DNA of 64,000 bases, taken from contig NZ_JBMERQ010000001.1 in the NCBI RefSeq assembly GCF_048820895.1, positions 992,001 through 1,056,000 on the forward strand. Direction: 5' to 3'. The notes under the pieces are model-generated. The model was not told the DNA's origin. It worked only from the letters and a program-made list of their open reading frames with translations, and ran no database searches. This stretch comes from Cribrihabitans_A neustonicus (GTDB lineage Bacteria > Pseudomonadota > Alphaproteobacteria > Rhodobacterales > Rhodobacteraceae). The position numbers and the translations under genes are program-made. Positions within the stretch are counted from its first letter, which is position 1, and each line of letters starts with the position of its first letter. Below, in pieces: positions 1 to 10,140 of this stretch.

Positions 1-29
1 GCCCCTGCCCTGCCCGCGGTTTGTTCTGC

Positions 30-2156
30 TTAGCTGCGGGCCTCGCGGATCAGCTTCAGGATGTCCTGCGCCGCCTCCGGGATGTTGGTGCCGGGACCGA
101 AGATCGCCTTGACGCCCTTGGAGTAGAGGAACTCGTAATCCTGCTGCGGGATCACGCCACCGCAGATAACGATGATGTCACCTGCACCTTCCTTCTTCAG
201 CGCCTCCACCAGCTGCGGCGCCAGCGTCTTGTGGCCTGCCGCCTGGCTGGAAATTCCGATCACATGCACGTCGTTGTCGATCGCGTCCTGCGCGGCTTCC
301 TCGGGGGTCTGGAACAGCGGTCCCACGTCGACGTCGAAGCCGATGTCGGCGAAGGCGGTGGCGATCACCTTGGCGCCGCGGTCATGGCCGTCCTGGCCCA
401 TCTTGACCACCAGAAGCCGCGGGCGGCGGCCTTCCTCGGCGGCAAAGTCCTCGATCGACTTCTGGATCGCGGCAAAGCCCTCGTCGCCCTCGTAAGCCGC
501 GCCGTAGACACCGGCCAGGGTTTTCACCTCGGCGCGGTGGCGGCCAAATTCCTTTTCCATCGCCATGCTGATTTCTCCGACTGAAGCACGGGCACGGGCC
601 GCCTCTACCGCGGCCTCCAGCAGGTTGCCGCCTTCCTTGGCGCGGCGGGTAAGCTCATCGAGCGCGGCGGTGCAGGCCGCCTCGTCGCGGGTGCCGCGCA
701 TCTTCTGCAGGCGGGCGATCTGGGCGTCGCGCACCGCGTGGTTGTCGACGTCGAGGATGTCGATCGGGTCTTCCTTCTCCTTGCGGTACTTGTTGACGCC
801 GACGACCACTTCCTCTCCGCGGTCGATCATCGCCTGGCGGCGGGCAGCGCTTTCTTCGATCCGGAGCTTGGGCATGCCGGACTCGACCGCCTTGGTCATG
901 CCGCCCATCTCCTCGACCTCTTCCATCAGCGCCCAGGCCTTCTCGACCAGCTCGTTGGTGAGGCTTTCGACGTAGTAGGAGCCGGCCAGCGGGTCGACCA
1001 CGTTAGTGACGCCGGTTTCCTCCTGCAGCACCAGCTGGGTGTTGCGGGCGATGCGGGCGGAGAAGTCGGTGGGCAGCGCGATGGCCTCGTCCAGCGCGTT
1101 GGTGTGCAGGGACTGGGTGCCGCCGAGCACCGCCGACATCGCCTCATAGGCAGTGCGGATCACGTTGTTGTAGGGGTCCTGCTCCTGAAGGCTGACGCCC
1201 GAGGTCTGGCAATGGGTGCGCAGCATCTTGGAGCGTTCGTTTTTGGCGCCGAATTCGGTCATCACCCGGTGCCACAAGGTGCGGGCGGCGCGCAGCTTGG
1301 CGATTTCCATGAAGAAGTTCATGCCGATCGCAAAGAAGAACGACAGGCGGCCGGCGAACTTGTCCACGTCCATGCCGGCCTCCAGCGCCGCACGCACGTA
1401 TTCGCGCCCGTCGGCAATGGTATAGGCCAGCTCCTGCACCAGGTTCGCGCCCGCCTCCTGCATATGGTAGCCGGAAATCGAGATCGAGTTGAACTTCGGC
1501 ATGTGGTCGGAGGTATAGCCGATGATGTCCGAGATGATCCGCATCGAAGGCTCAGGCGGATAGATGTAGGTGTTGCGGACCATGAACTCCTTGAGGATGT
1601 CGTTCTGGATCGTGCCCGCCAGGACCGACTTGTCGTGGCCCTGCTCTTCACCGGCGACGATGAAAGACGCCAGCACCGGGATCACCGCGCCGTTCATCGT
1701 CATCGAAACCGAGACCTTGTCGAGCGGGATGCCGTCGAAAAGGATCTTCATGTCCTCGACGGAGTCGATGGCAACGCCTGCCTTGCCGACATCGCCGACC
1801 ACGCGCGGGTGGTCGCTGTCATAGCCGCGGTGGGTGGCCAGGTCGAAGGCGACCGAAACCCCCTGCTGGCCTGCAGCCAGGTTGCGGCGGTAGAAGGCGT
1901 TGGATTCTTCTGCCGTGGAGAAGCCCGCGTACTGGCGGATGGTCCAGGGCCGGCCGGCATACATCGTGGCCTTGACGCCGCGCGTGAATGGCGCAAACCC
2001 CGGCAGGGAGCCCATGTGGGGCAGGTCCCTGGTGTCGTCTTCGGTGTAGAGCGGCTTGACCTCGATACCTTCCAGTGTCTGCCAATTGAGATCCTCAACC
2101 GCCCGGCCGCGCAGCTCTTTCTCAGCCAGAGCCCGCCATTCGTCTTTGTTCGTCAT
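30..2156 (-). CDS. mcm: methylmalonyl-CoA mutase, large homodimeric type
   Basis: This enzyme interconverts (R)-methylmalonyl-CoA and succinyl-CoA with adenosylcobalamin, the last step of propionyl-CoA assimilation in the cytoplasm. The 708-residue protein has the usual full length: an N-terminal TIM-barrel mutase domain (about 1-540) and a C-terminal cobalamin-binding domain (about 575-708) with the DxHDxG base-off motif at residues 589-594. The ATG at 2156 follows a purine-rich GAGGAA site. Its first 35 bases overlap the 3' end of the upstream sulfotransferase-like gene, so the two are probably cotranscribed. pccA and pccB on the same strand supply its substrate; no methylmalonyl-CoA epimerase gene is in the window. 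Confidence 0.97.
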   Translation of the reverse strand: MTNKDEWRALAEKELRGRAVEDLNWQTLEGIEVKPLYTEDDTRDLPHMGSLPGFAPFTRGVKATMYAGRPWTIRQYAGFSTAEESNAFYRRNLAAGQQGVSVAFDLATHRGYDSDHPRVVGDVGKAGVAIDSVEDMKILFDGIPLDKVSVSMTMNGAVIPVLASFIVAGEEQGHDKSVLAGTIQNDILKEFMVRNTYIYPPEPSMRIISDIIGYTSDHMPKFNSISISGYHMQEAGANLVQELAYTIADGREYVRAALEAGMDVDKFAGRLSFFFAIGMNFFMEIAKLRAARTLWHRVMTEFGAKNERSKMLRTHCQTSGVSLQEQDPYNNVIRTAYEAMSAVLGGTQSLHTNALDEAIALPTDFSARIARNTQLVLQEETGVTNVVDPLAGSYYVESLTNELVEKAWALMEEVEEMGGMTKAVESGMPKLRIEESAARRQAMIDRGEEVVVGVNKYRKEKEDPIDILDVDNHAVRDAQIARLQKMRGTRDEAACTAALDELTRRAKEGGNLLEAAVEAARARASVGEISMAMEKEFGRHRAEVKTLAGVYGAAYEGDEGFAAIQKSIEDFAAEEGRRPRLLVVKMGQDGHDRGAKVIATAFADIGFDVDVGPLFQTPEEAAQDAIDNDVHVIGISSQAAGHKTLAPQLVEALKKEGAGDIIVICGGVIPQQDYEFLYSKGVKAIFGPGTNIPEAAQDILKLIREARS

Positions 2157-3054
2157 CAGGTCTTCCTCTTGTCAGGTCTGTGCGGGGCGGGTTCTGGCCC
2201 GCCGCCTGTTTATCCGGATCCTGCACCAGCGTGGCGATGCCGTCGGCACCGGCCGCCAGCCATAGAATGTCATCCGCGTAGGCCTCGCGCAGCGCGGCAG
2301 CCTGGGCCTCGCTAAAGGGGCGCCAGCGGCCGCTGCCGTCGGGCAGGCGGGCGGCGGCGGCTGCGGGCAGGCTGGCGCGCATATCCTGCAGGCAAAGGCT
2401 TGCGTTAAGCCGCACCCGCGCGTGGGTGCGCGGCGCCGGGAGGCCGGTGAGCGCCGCCAGCTGCGCCTCCGGCCGGGGGCCGAATGTCTCAAACGGCAGC
2501 ACATGCAGGCGCACCCCGGGCGTGGCGCAGGCAATGTCGGTGATCACGTCGCGCCAGCTGCGCTGCGCAGCTGCCAGCCGCGCCAGCTGCGCTGCAGGCG
2601 GCACCTTGTGGCCACGCGCCACCGCATAGGTGAGCGCGGAGGTCCAGTAGCTCTCCAGGCTGCGGATGTTGAGCGCCAGATCCGTCACCGCGCCGCCAAA
2701 AGCTTCGGTAAAGCGTGCCATGCGCTCCCCCGCGCCGCAATAGAGCGCGCCAAGGCGCAGGTTTTCCCGCAGGGTGCCGAGCATGTTCTCGTCGCTGATC
2801 AGCAGCTGCTGCAGCCCCTCGCTGCGGCAGGCTTCTAGGTGGAGCCGCAGCCGCCCGCCCGCGCGCCGCGCGAGGTTGCGCCCGGTTGCGGCCGCGGGCC
2901 CCGGCTGGATACCATGGAACAGCCCGTTCCGGGTACGCTGGGGCCCCCAGACGGCCAGCCCCTGCGGCGCCAGCACGGGCGCGTTTTGGCGCAGGTATTC
3001 CTGGAAGGAGGTGGTGGCGCAGCGGTGGGCGCCGGTGTGGAGGATGAGTTTCAT
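2122..3054 (-). CDS. sulfotransferase-like protein of unknown substrate
   Basis: The 310-residue protein starts with a beta strand followed by HTGAHRCATTSFQ (residues 6-18), which resembles the 5'-phosphosulfate loop of PAPS-dependent sulfotransferases (family form: GxxKTGTT). The middle and C-terminal parts are Ala/Arg-rich and give no clear match from reading alone. The ATG at 3054 is preferred because the open frame upstream of it (to 3129) encodes a basic, low-quality extension. The stop lies 35 bases inside mcm, so translation of the two may be coupled. Family assignment rests mainly on the N-terminal loop; substrate is unknown. Confidence 0.7.
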   Translation of the reverse strand: MKLILHTGAHRCATTSFQEYLRQNAPVLAPQGLAVWGPQRTRNGLFHGIQPGPAAATGRNLARRAGGRLRLHLEACRSEGLQQLLISDENMLGTLRENLRLGALYCGAGERMARFTEAFGGAVTDLALNIRSLESYWTSALTYAVARGHKVPPAAQLARLAAAQRSWRDVITDIACATPGVRLHVLPFETFGPRPEAQLAALTGLPAPRTHARVRLNASLCLQDMRASLPAAAAARLPDGSGRWRPFSEAQAAALREAYADDILWLAAGADGIATLVQDPDKQAAGQNPPRTDLTRGRPDDEQRRMAGSG

Positions 3055-3231
3055 CGTGCGACGGGGCCTCTGCTCGGGGGCCGCGGACCGCAGCCCGGTC
3101 AAGGGGAATGGCCGGATCATGGCAGGCAACCCCTCTCGAAGCCGTTAACGATGATATTTTTTGCGCTGGTCCCTGGTTTCACGGTCGCATTCGCCGCCGC
3201 TGCGCATATATTCAACGGGACAGGAGAAATC

Positions 3232-3666
3232 ATGAGACCCATCCTAACCATTGTTTTGGCAGGCTTTCTTCCTTTGGCCGCCTGGGCCCAGGACGAAGGC
3301 GCGCCGGCGCTGGTGCAGCCGGGGCAGGACGCGGTGCTGGAGGATTTCCGCTGGAAGCACCGTCCCGTCGTAGTGTTTGCCGACAGCCCCGAGGACCCGC
3401 GCTTCCAGGAGCAGATGGAGCGGCTGACGCAGGGCGCGCAGATGCTTCTGGAGCGGGACGTGGTGGTGCTGACCGATACCGACCCTTCGGCGCGCTCGGC
3501 GCTGCGCACGAAATTGCGCCCGCGCGGTTTCATGCTGGTGCTTGTGGGCAAGGACGGCGGCGTGAAGCTGCGGAAACCGCACCCCTGGACGGTGCGCGAG
3601 ATCACCCGCACCATCGACAAGTTCCCGGAGCGCTTGCGCGAGGTGGAAGAGCGGCGCGGCAGCTGA
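3232..3666 (+). CDS. DUF4174-type exported protein
   Basis: The 144-residue protein has a cleavable signal peptide (MRPILTIVLAGFLPLAAWAQ, cleavage after AWA). The mature part fits the DUF4174 family: a thioredoxin-like alpha/beta core beginning near FRWKHRPVVVFADSPEDPR and ending in a conserved segment, LRKPHPWTVREITRTIDKFP. No CxxC pair is present, so a redox role is not supported. The start is set by an AGGAG site at 3222-3226, six bases before the ATG. It is a single gene divergent from the sulfotransferase-like gene and convergent with the next lipoprotein gene. Function unknown; periplasmic location inferred. Confidence 0.8.
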   Translation: MRPILTIVLAGFLPLAAWAQDEGAPALVQPGQDAVLEDFRWKHRPVVVFADSPEDPRFQEQMERLTQGAQMLLERDVVVLTDTDPSARSALRTKLRPRGFMLVLVGKDGGVKLRKPHPWTVREITRTIDKFPERLREVEERRGS

Positions 3667-3778
3667 GCCACCTCTCGGTCCAAGCCGCCTGCGCGCGGCG
3701 CAAACGCGGGTCGGGAACTGCGTGAAGGCGCTGGCCGACGCCTTCCCGGCCGCCGCAGCACTTCCGTGAAACCGCAGC

Positions 3779-4282
3779 CTAGCCGTTGCTGCGCACGTAG
3801 ATCAGCGCCATCGCCTGCCTGTCCAAGACCAGCATGGCCCGGGTCTCCGGCACAAACACCAGTTTTGACGCCGGATTGCGAATGGCCTGGTAGTAGATCG
3901 CCTTGACCAGATCGCTCATGCAGCTGAGACCCGCCAGCCCGGAGTTCAGCACCCCCAGCCCCTGCGGCAGGTCGCGCGACATGATCGCTTCCGTCAAGGC
4001 ATTGGGGGACTTCCCGGCCACGGCAAACACCACCGGCCGGCCCTCCCCCAGCATCTTCATGCCGGTCTCCAGCGAGCGCGCGCGCTCCACCAGCGAGGTG
4101 ATCCGCGGGCTTTCGCCGGTGTGGAAGACAGCGGCGGTGCAGCTCATCGAGGAACGGAAGAAATAGGTCTCCCCCAGTTCCACCCAACCCGCAAGCCGGG
4201 CGCGCAGCGCCGTCTCCTCGTCCAGCGCGCAGCCGGAAAGGGCGGCCAGGGCGGCCAGCAGGCAGAGCAGTGTGCGCAGCAT
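3779..4282 (-). CDS. small lipoprotein, unknown function
   Basis: The 167-residue protein begins with a lipoprotein signal, MLRTLLCLLAALAALSGC, whose lipobox LSGC places the acylated Cys at residue 18. The mature part is mixed alpha/beta with three further cysteines, and contains no catalytic motif I recognise. The start at 4282 is chosen because it begins exactly with the signal peptide; the frame is open further upstream but adds only Arg-rich sequence. It lies between pccA and the sulfotransferase-like gene on the same strand, 162 bases downstream of the pccA start side boundary. Probably anchored to the envelope; role unknown. Confidence 0.75.
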   Translation of the reverse strand: MLRTLLCLLAALAALSGCALDEETALRARLAGWVELGETYFFRSSMSCTAAVFHTGESPRITSLVERARSLETGMKMLGEGRPVVFAVAGKSPNALTEAIMSRDLPQGLGVLNSGLAGLSCMSDLVKAIYYQAIRNPASKLVFVPETRAMLVLDRQAMALIYVRSNG

Positions 4283-4444
4283 ACGGCACCTTCGAAACGT
4301 CAGACGCCGGAAGGTTGCCGGAAAATGCTGAAGATTCGGTGCACGGGGCAGGCCCTGCCGCGGCAGAGCCGCGCCGCAGGCCGGCACCGGCAGGCCGGGC
4401 CCAAAGCCCCGCTGCCCGCATGCCTATTCCCGCCCCGTGATGCA

Positions 4445-6490
<2,046 letters not shown>

Positions 6491-6526
6491 AGGCAGTCCC
6501 TTGTTTCTTGGTGTTCCGGAACGCAG

Positions 6527-6561
6527 AACGCCGCCCCCGGAGGCTTTCCGGGCGCGGCGTT
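6527..6561. promoter_or_regulatory. inverted repeat between the 67-aa lipoprotein gene and pccA
   Basis: Arms AACGCCGC (6527-6534) and GCGGCGTT (6554-6561) are perfectly complementary, with an inner stem CCCGG / CCGGG (6536-6540, 6548-6552). There is no U-run on either side, so it is not a classical intrinsic terminator. It could be an RNA-stabilising or attenuating hairpin in front of pccA. Confidence 0.5.
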
Positions 6562-6621
6562 TGCGGTGATGTATATGCGGCCGGCAGCGGCCGGCGGGTC
6601 AGCGGACGGGAAGCAGGTGCC

Positions 6622-6825
6622 TCAGCAGCGGTGCGGGTTTTCCTGGCAATAGACGAGGTTTGCGGCTGCGCCGACCGCGGCACCGGTGACCAGGTTGGCG
6701 TTGAGCAGCGCCGAACCCGCCGCGCCGGCGCCAGCCCCATAGATGAGCCGCTCGCCCGTGGTGTCGCCACAGGCGGATAGAAGAGCACAGAGCGCCGCTG
6801 CCGCGTAAAGAGGTTTTGCCCGCAT
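6622..6825 (-). CDS. 67-aa glycine-rich lipoprotein
   Basis: A 67-residue predicted lipoprotein with the signal MRAKPLYAAAALCALLSAC (acylated Cys19). The mature part is rich in Gly and Ala in a zipper-like pattern (GAGAGAAGSALL, VTGAAVGAAANL) and ends with two cysteines in VYCQENPHRC. Glycine-zipper segments of this sort occur in small envelope lipoproteins such as the 17-kDa antigen family, but similarity is only in style. It is the first gene before pccA on the same strand and probably shares its promoter. Start follows an AAGGA site. Function unknown. Confidence 0.75.
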   Translation of the reverse strand: MRAKPLYAAAALCALLSACGDTTGERLIYGAGAGAAGSALLNANLVTGAAVGAAANLVYCQENPHRC

Positions 6826-6867
6826 TCTTGAGATCCTTCTTCGGGGGACATATTATTCCCGCGGGAT

Positions 6868-6894
6868 TTTGCAAGCGGTGCAGGGACTTGCAAG
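6868..6894. promoter_or_regulatory. degenerate TTTGCAAA-type pair upstream of the lipoprotein-pccA unit
   Basis: TTTGCAAG (6868-6875) and CTTGCAAG (6887-6894) lie 43-69 bases upstream of the lipoprotein start. They match the TTTGCAAA boxes seen at pccB and at the ScfR gene in 7 and 6 of 8 positions. A weak candidate site for the same regulator. Confidence 0.3.
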
Positions 6895-6927
6895 CTACAG
6901 CTCAGGCGGGCAGCCGGATCGGCGGAG

Positions 6928-6959
6928 GCTTGCCACATCCGGGGGGGGATGTGGCAAGC
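6928..6959. repeat. 13-bp perfect hairpin with six-G loop
   Basis: Arms 6928-6940 (GCTTGCCACATCC) and 6947-6959 (GGATGTGGCAAGC) are exact reverse complements, with only G residues in the loop. No U-run follows in either direction, so a simple terminator is not supported. Confidence 0.8.
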
Positions 6960-7352
6960 GGTTGCCGCTGCATCAAGGGGGGAAAACGCGGGCAGGCCAC
7001 AGTTGGGGGCACAGGCCTGCCCGGTCAGGCGTCTGGGCCGGAACAGATGCTCGGCACAGCAGCAAGGTTGCGCTGCTGTGTTCACGATGCCTTTACGGAA
7101 CGCACCTGTATGCACCGGAGTCCCGCCCCCCCGGATTTTGGCAGGTTCCCGCCCAATATTTGCGATGCCGTGCAGGATCACGCCGACCCGAGTCGCCCCG
7201 CTGGGGTTGCGCAGACCGTGGAGCTTTGTAACTTCCTCGTGACAGCTTGCCCGCCCGCCGGGTGATCGGCGTGATCCCGGGCAGCCTCGGTGTGACAAGC
7301 TTGCGAGCGCCAGCAAGGGTTTGGGTCGCGGCCTTACGCCGCCGTGCACGGA

Positions 7353-7393
7353 CCGTGAAAATTCGTCACTTCCGCGCGACCGGATTTTCACGG
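7353..7393. promoter_or_regulatory. inverted repeat upstream of the porin gene
   Basis: CCGTGAAAAT (7353-7362) and ATTTTCACGG (7384-7393) are perfect reverse complements separated by 21 bases, so the half-site centres are 31 bases (about three helical turns) apart. The repeat ends 82 bases before the porin ATG, a reasonable place for an operator pair. Confidence 0.45.
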
Positions 7394-7475
7394 ATGATCG
7401 CATTGTTGTGACTTCCCCGCTTCTGCGGCGTGTAGCAGCCTCTTTCTTCGGGAGAGAGAGAGGAGGGAATTTCTC

Positions 7476-8633
7476 ATGACACCGCTGGACAGGGGACAGT
7501 TGATTTATGGGGCGGCCACGCTTGCGACCGGGGCACTGCTGGCCGGCGCAGCCGCCGCGCAGAGCGATCAGCGCGCTGAGCTTGACGCGTTGCGCGCCCG
7601 CATCGAAGCGCTGGAGGCGGCTGCGGCCTCGTCCGCGGGGCCCGGCGATTTCCGGCTCGGCGGCACCACAATCGACATCTACGGCTATGTGAAGGCCGAT
7701 TTCTTTTACGACTTCGATTTCGATCAGGGCGACAGCGCCTTCGTCAACGTGATCGGCGAGCCCGCCAGCGCCACGAACGGCCGTTTTGACGGTACCATCC
7801 GCCAATCGCGCCTGGGCCTCCGCACAAGTACGCAAAGCGCTATCGGCGAAATCCGCGGCCAGCTGGAACTGGATCTGTTCGGAGGCTCGAGCAGCACGCC
7901 GGAACTGCGGGTGCGCCACGCCAACGTGGAAATCGGGGAAAACTGGCTGGTCGGCCAAACCTGGACCAACTTCATGCCGATCAACGAATACCCAACCTCG
8001 GTTGAGTTCAACGGCCCGGTCGGCATTGCTTTCGCGCGGAAACCGCAGGTGCGCTACAGCAACAGCTTCGACAACGGGTTTGCCTTCAGCGTGTCGGTCG
8101 AGGAGAGCGCCGTGCCCTCCAGCGACCCGATCGTGACCGCTGCCGCACAGTTCAGCAACGACCAGTACACGGCGCGGATTGCCGGGCTCTACGGCACCGC
8201 CGAAAGCGGCAGCGTGGAGGTTGACCAGACCGGGATCACCCTCTCCGGCGCTGTGCGGCCATGGAGCGGCGGGCTGTTCCAAGTCACCTATGTCACCGGC
8301 GAGGCCATCGGCCCGCTGATGATCGGCCTCGCGGACGCCATCGTGGGCGGCCAGGCCAACGATGTTGATGGCTACACGGTGGAGTTCCGCCAGGACGTGG
8401 GAGCGGGCTGGAATCTCGGGATTGCCTACGGCAGGGAGGAATACGACCTGCCGACCTCGACCGGGACCCTGTCCTTTACCGAGCTGGAGACCATCCACGT
8501 CAACGCCTTCTATGATCTGACCGACAATCTGACCTTGGGGGCGGAGTACATCTTTGGCGAGCGCAACGATGCTGCCACCGGCCGCAGCTTCGACGGCGAC
8601 CGGGTACAGGTGGCGTTGCAGCTCAACTTCTGA
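7476..8633 (+). CDS. outer-membrane porin
   Basis: A 385-residue exported protein with a signal region of about 28 residues (cleavage near AAAAQ), a short coiled segment rich in Ala/Glu/Leu (about 32-50), then alternating strands typical of a beta barrel (TIDIYGYVKADFFYDFDF at about 68) and a C-terminal aromatic residue in VQVALQLNF, the usual signature for outer-membrane insertion. This layout fits the DcaP-like / Gram-negative trimeric porin family, which moves small anionic solutes. The start is supported by AGGAGG nine bases upstream. It is a single gene with a long structured upstream region, in the midst of the pcc genes but on the opposite strand. Confidence 0.85.
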   Translation: MTPLDRGQLIYGAATLATGALLAGAAAAQSDQRAELDALRARIEALEAAAASSAGPGDFRLGGTTIDIYGYVKADFFYDFDFDQGDSAFVNVIGEPASATNGRFDGTIRQSRLGLRTSTQSAIGEIRGQLELDLFGGSSSTPELRVRHANVEIGENWLVGQTWTNFMPINEYPTSVEFNGPVGIAFARKPQVRYSNSFDNGFAFSVSVEESAVPSSDPIVTAAAQFSNDQYTARIAGLYGTAESGSVEVDQTGITLSGAVRPWSGGLFQVTYVTGEAIGPLMIGLADAIVGGQANDVDGYTVEFRQDVGAGWNLGIAYGREEYDLPTSTGTLSFTELETIHVNAFYDLTDNLTLGAEYIFGERNDAATGRSFDGDRVQVALQLNF

Positions 8634-8728
8634 GCCGGGCCGCCGGCCAGGGGCCACAGGGCGCCAGGGCGCGCCGTGCAGAGATGCCTGCGCGGCCGCC
8701 GCCGGAATATGCGCCCAAGGCCCAGCCA

Positions 8729-9073
8729 TCAGCCAAAAGCCTCCGGGAAAGACGCACGCGCGGCGCTTTCGTCGATGACCAGCAGCGCCTCGTAGCTTTC
8801 CGGGTCAAACGGGTCTTCGGCGGGCAGCACCTCGCGGCCGAACAGCCAGCTGAGGCGGCCTGCATCGAGATTGCCGCGCTCGAAAGGCTGGTCGCCGAAC
8901 TGCTCCCACAGCGCCTGCATGAACAGGGCATCGGCGCGCCGGTCCACCGCCTTGCGGTCGCGGTAGCGCTCGCGCCGGGTCAGCGGCGTCACCCCCTTGG
9001 GGTTCGGGCGGCGGATGGTGAATTGGTAATCTGTCCCCGGCATGCGGCCGGGGAACCCGCGGTGTTTCAGCAT
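8729..9073 (-). CDS. hypothetical protein, 114 aa
   Basis: A soluble, charged protein of 114 residues without signal peptide or membrane segment. The N-terminal half is strongly basic (RRPNPKGVTPLTRRERYRDR) and the C-terminal half acidic (AEDPFDPESYEALLVIDES). I recognise no family or catalytic motif. It follows the 46-aa lipoprotein gene on the same strand with a GC-rich gap of 69 bases and is convergent with the porin gene. Coding status is supported by frame quality and by a sensible start codon rather than by homology. Confidence 0.6.
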   Translation of the reverse strand: MLKHRGFPGRMPGTDYQFTIRRPNPKGVTPLTRRERYRDRKAVDRRADALFMQALWEQFGDQPFERGNLDAGRLSWLFGREVLPAEDPFDPESYEALLVIDESAARASFPEAFG

Positions 9074-9142
9074 CTGGGTGCCTCCAGTCCGGCACCCCGC
9101 GGGGCGGCGGGGGCCGGCCGCAGGGCCGGACCCCTGTAGTGT

Positions 9143-9283
9143 TTACTTGTACTTGCCGGTGAAGACCGGTTCCTGCGAGACCGGCTCGGGCTCGACAACG
9201 ACGAATTCTTCTTCCTGCTGGGCGCAGGCGGCAACAGCGGCCAGCAGGCCGGCCATGGCGATGAGCTTGATGCTTTTGGACAT
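9143..9283 (-). CDS. 46-aa lipoprotein
   Basis: This very small gene encodes MSKSIKLIAMAGLLAAVAAC plus an acidic tail (QQEEEFVVVEPEPVSQEPVF) of 26 residues. The lipobox AVAAC puts the acylated Cys at residue 20. A clear AGGAGA site seven bases before the ATG supports the start. Similar tiny lipoproteins with Glu/Pro/Val tails are common in Rhodobacteraceae, but I know no function. It lies in the gene string between pccB and pccA, with a short perfect hairpin (9355-9372) about 70 bases upstream of its start. Confidence 0.7.
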   Translation of the reverse strand: MSKSIKLIAMAGLLAAVAACAQQEEEFVVVEPEPVSQEPVFTGKYK

Positions 9284-9354
9284 TCCTGTCTCCTGAATTT
9301 GATTGTGAAACCTGCAAGGGACTGGCCCCTCACGTGCCTCAGCCTCATGGTGAA

Positions 9355-9372
9355 GACGGCGCAAACGCCGTC
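9355..9372. promoter_or_regulatory. short hairpin upstream of the 46-aa lipoprotein gene
   Basis: GACGGCG (9355-9361) and CGCCGTC (9366-9372) are exact complements around a CAAA loop, about 70 bases in front of the lipoprotein start. It could end the preceding transcript weakly or mark a separate leader; no U-run is present. Confidence 0.35.
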
Positions 9373-9512
9373 CGCAGCAAGAATACCGGGGAAAACGGGT
9401 AATGCACATGATAATTGCGCCAATTGGCCGCGATGTGACTGCGAAGACGCAAGAAACCGCGCACGCCGCACTGCAGCAACGGGACGACCGGAGGAAAAAA
9501 TCTGCGGCGTCA

Positions 9513-10037
9513 TCACAGGCCCTCCCACACGCACTCGGCGCCATCGGGGCGGTAGGTTTCAAAAAACTGAGTGGCGGCGCTGTCGCGGCTGCCGAAGGGC
9601 AGCGCCCGGTCCGCAAGCGAAATCACCACCCGTGCCGCGGTGAGACCGTTCGCGCGCAGATAAGGCAGAGCAAGCGCGCGGCAGAGGTGATCCATGTCCG
9701 GCGCGGCTTCCTCATGGCCAAGGCTGCCGCCCTCGCGTGCAATCGCCGGGGCAATGAAGCGGAAGCGGGCCCAGACCTCGCCCGGCGCGTCGTCCAGCAG
9801 AACTTCCGAAAGCGTCACCACCTGCCCCGAAGGCACCGCAGACAGGGGCTGACCCACCTCCGAGGCGGCAGCGGCGGGATGAATTGCTGCCAGACAGGCA
9901 GCCAGAGCAGACAGGAAAGCGTGGGAAATAGACGGATATCCGCAGCCCCAGCCCCCGCCGAGGCGGGCTCCTCCGGCCGGGGCTGCTGGCGCTGCGCACC
10001 TGGCGCGCGCTGACCATATCCGGCTGCGGCGGATCAT
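9513..10037 (-). CDS. exported protein, probably DUF6497 family
   Basis: A 174-residue protein whose segment SHAFLSALAACLAAIHPAAAAS (split by an unusually long basic N-terminus) looks like a signal peptide with cleavage near residue 58. The mature part, with VPSGQVVTLSEVLLDD, VWARFRFIAPAI and the C-terminal FETYRPDGAECVWEGL, agrees with what I remember of DUF6497, a small periplasmic family of Rhodobacteraceae. The true start is uncertain: the ATG at 10037 gives about 40 residues before the hydrophobic core, and a later non-ATG start is possible. Function unknown. Confidence 0.65.
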   Translation of the reverse strand: MIRRSRIWSARARCAAPAAPAGGARLGGGWGCGYPSISHAFLSALAACLAAIHPAAAASEVGQPLSAVPSGQVVTLSEVLLDDAPGEVWARFRFIAPAIAREGGSLGHEEAAPDMDHLCRALALPYLRANGLTAARVVISLADRALPFGSRDSAATQFFETYRPDGAECVWEGL

Positions 10038-10140
10038 GGGGCCGATTCGCCCAACAAGTCAAACATTGATTCGATTGCAGGCAGAGACGCCTGCAGGCGC
10101 CCGAATTCCGGGCAGGCAGAAGCCCCCTGCCCGGCCGCGC

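Larger units (their letters stand above)
6826..7475. other. 650-bp divergent intergenic region with several palindromes
   Basis: No convincing coding frame is present between the lipoprotein-pccA unit and the porin gene. The region holds the degenerate TTTGCAAA pair (6868-6894), a 13-bp perfect hairpin with a loop of six G (6928-6959) and a 10-bp inverted repeat close to the porin (7353-7393). The porin ribosome binding site, AGGAGG at 7461-7466, ends it. Such length and structure suggest a heavily regulated porin promoter or a small unannotated RNA. Confidence 0.6.

Noticed and set aside
738..2315. A 525-codon plus-strand frame opposite mcm.
   Set aside because: Composition is typical of an antisense shadow (His, Arg, Asp, Val rich) and it lacks a ribosome binding site; mcm on the other strand is certain.
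6816..7265. Plus-strand frames in the 650-bp gap before the porin gene.
   Set aside because: Codon use is poor, several frames overlap without preference, and strong palindromes run through them; regulatory DNA is more likely.
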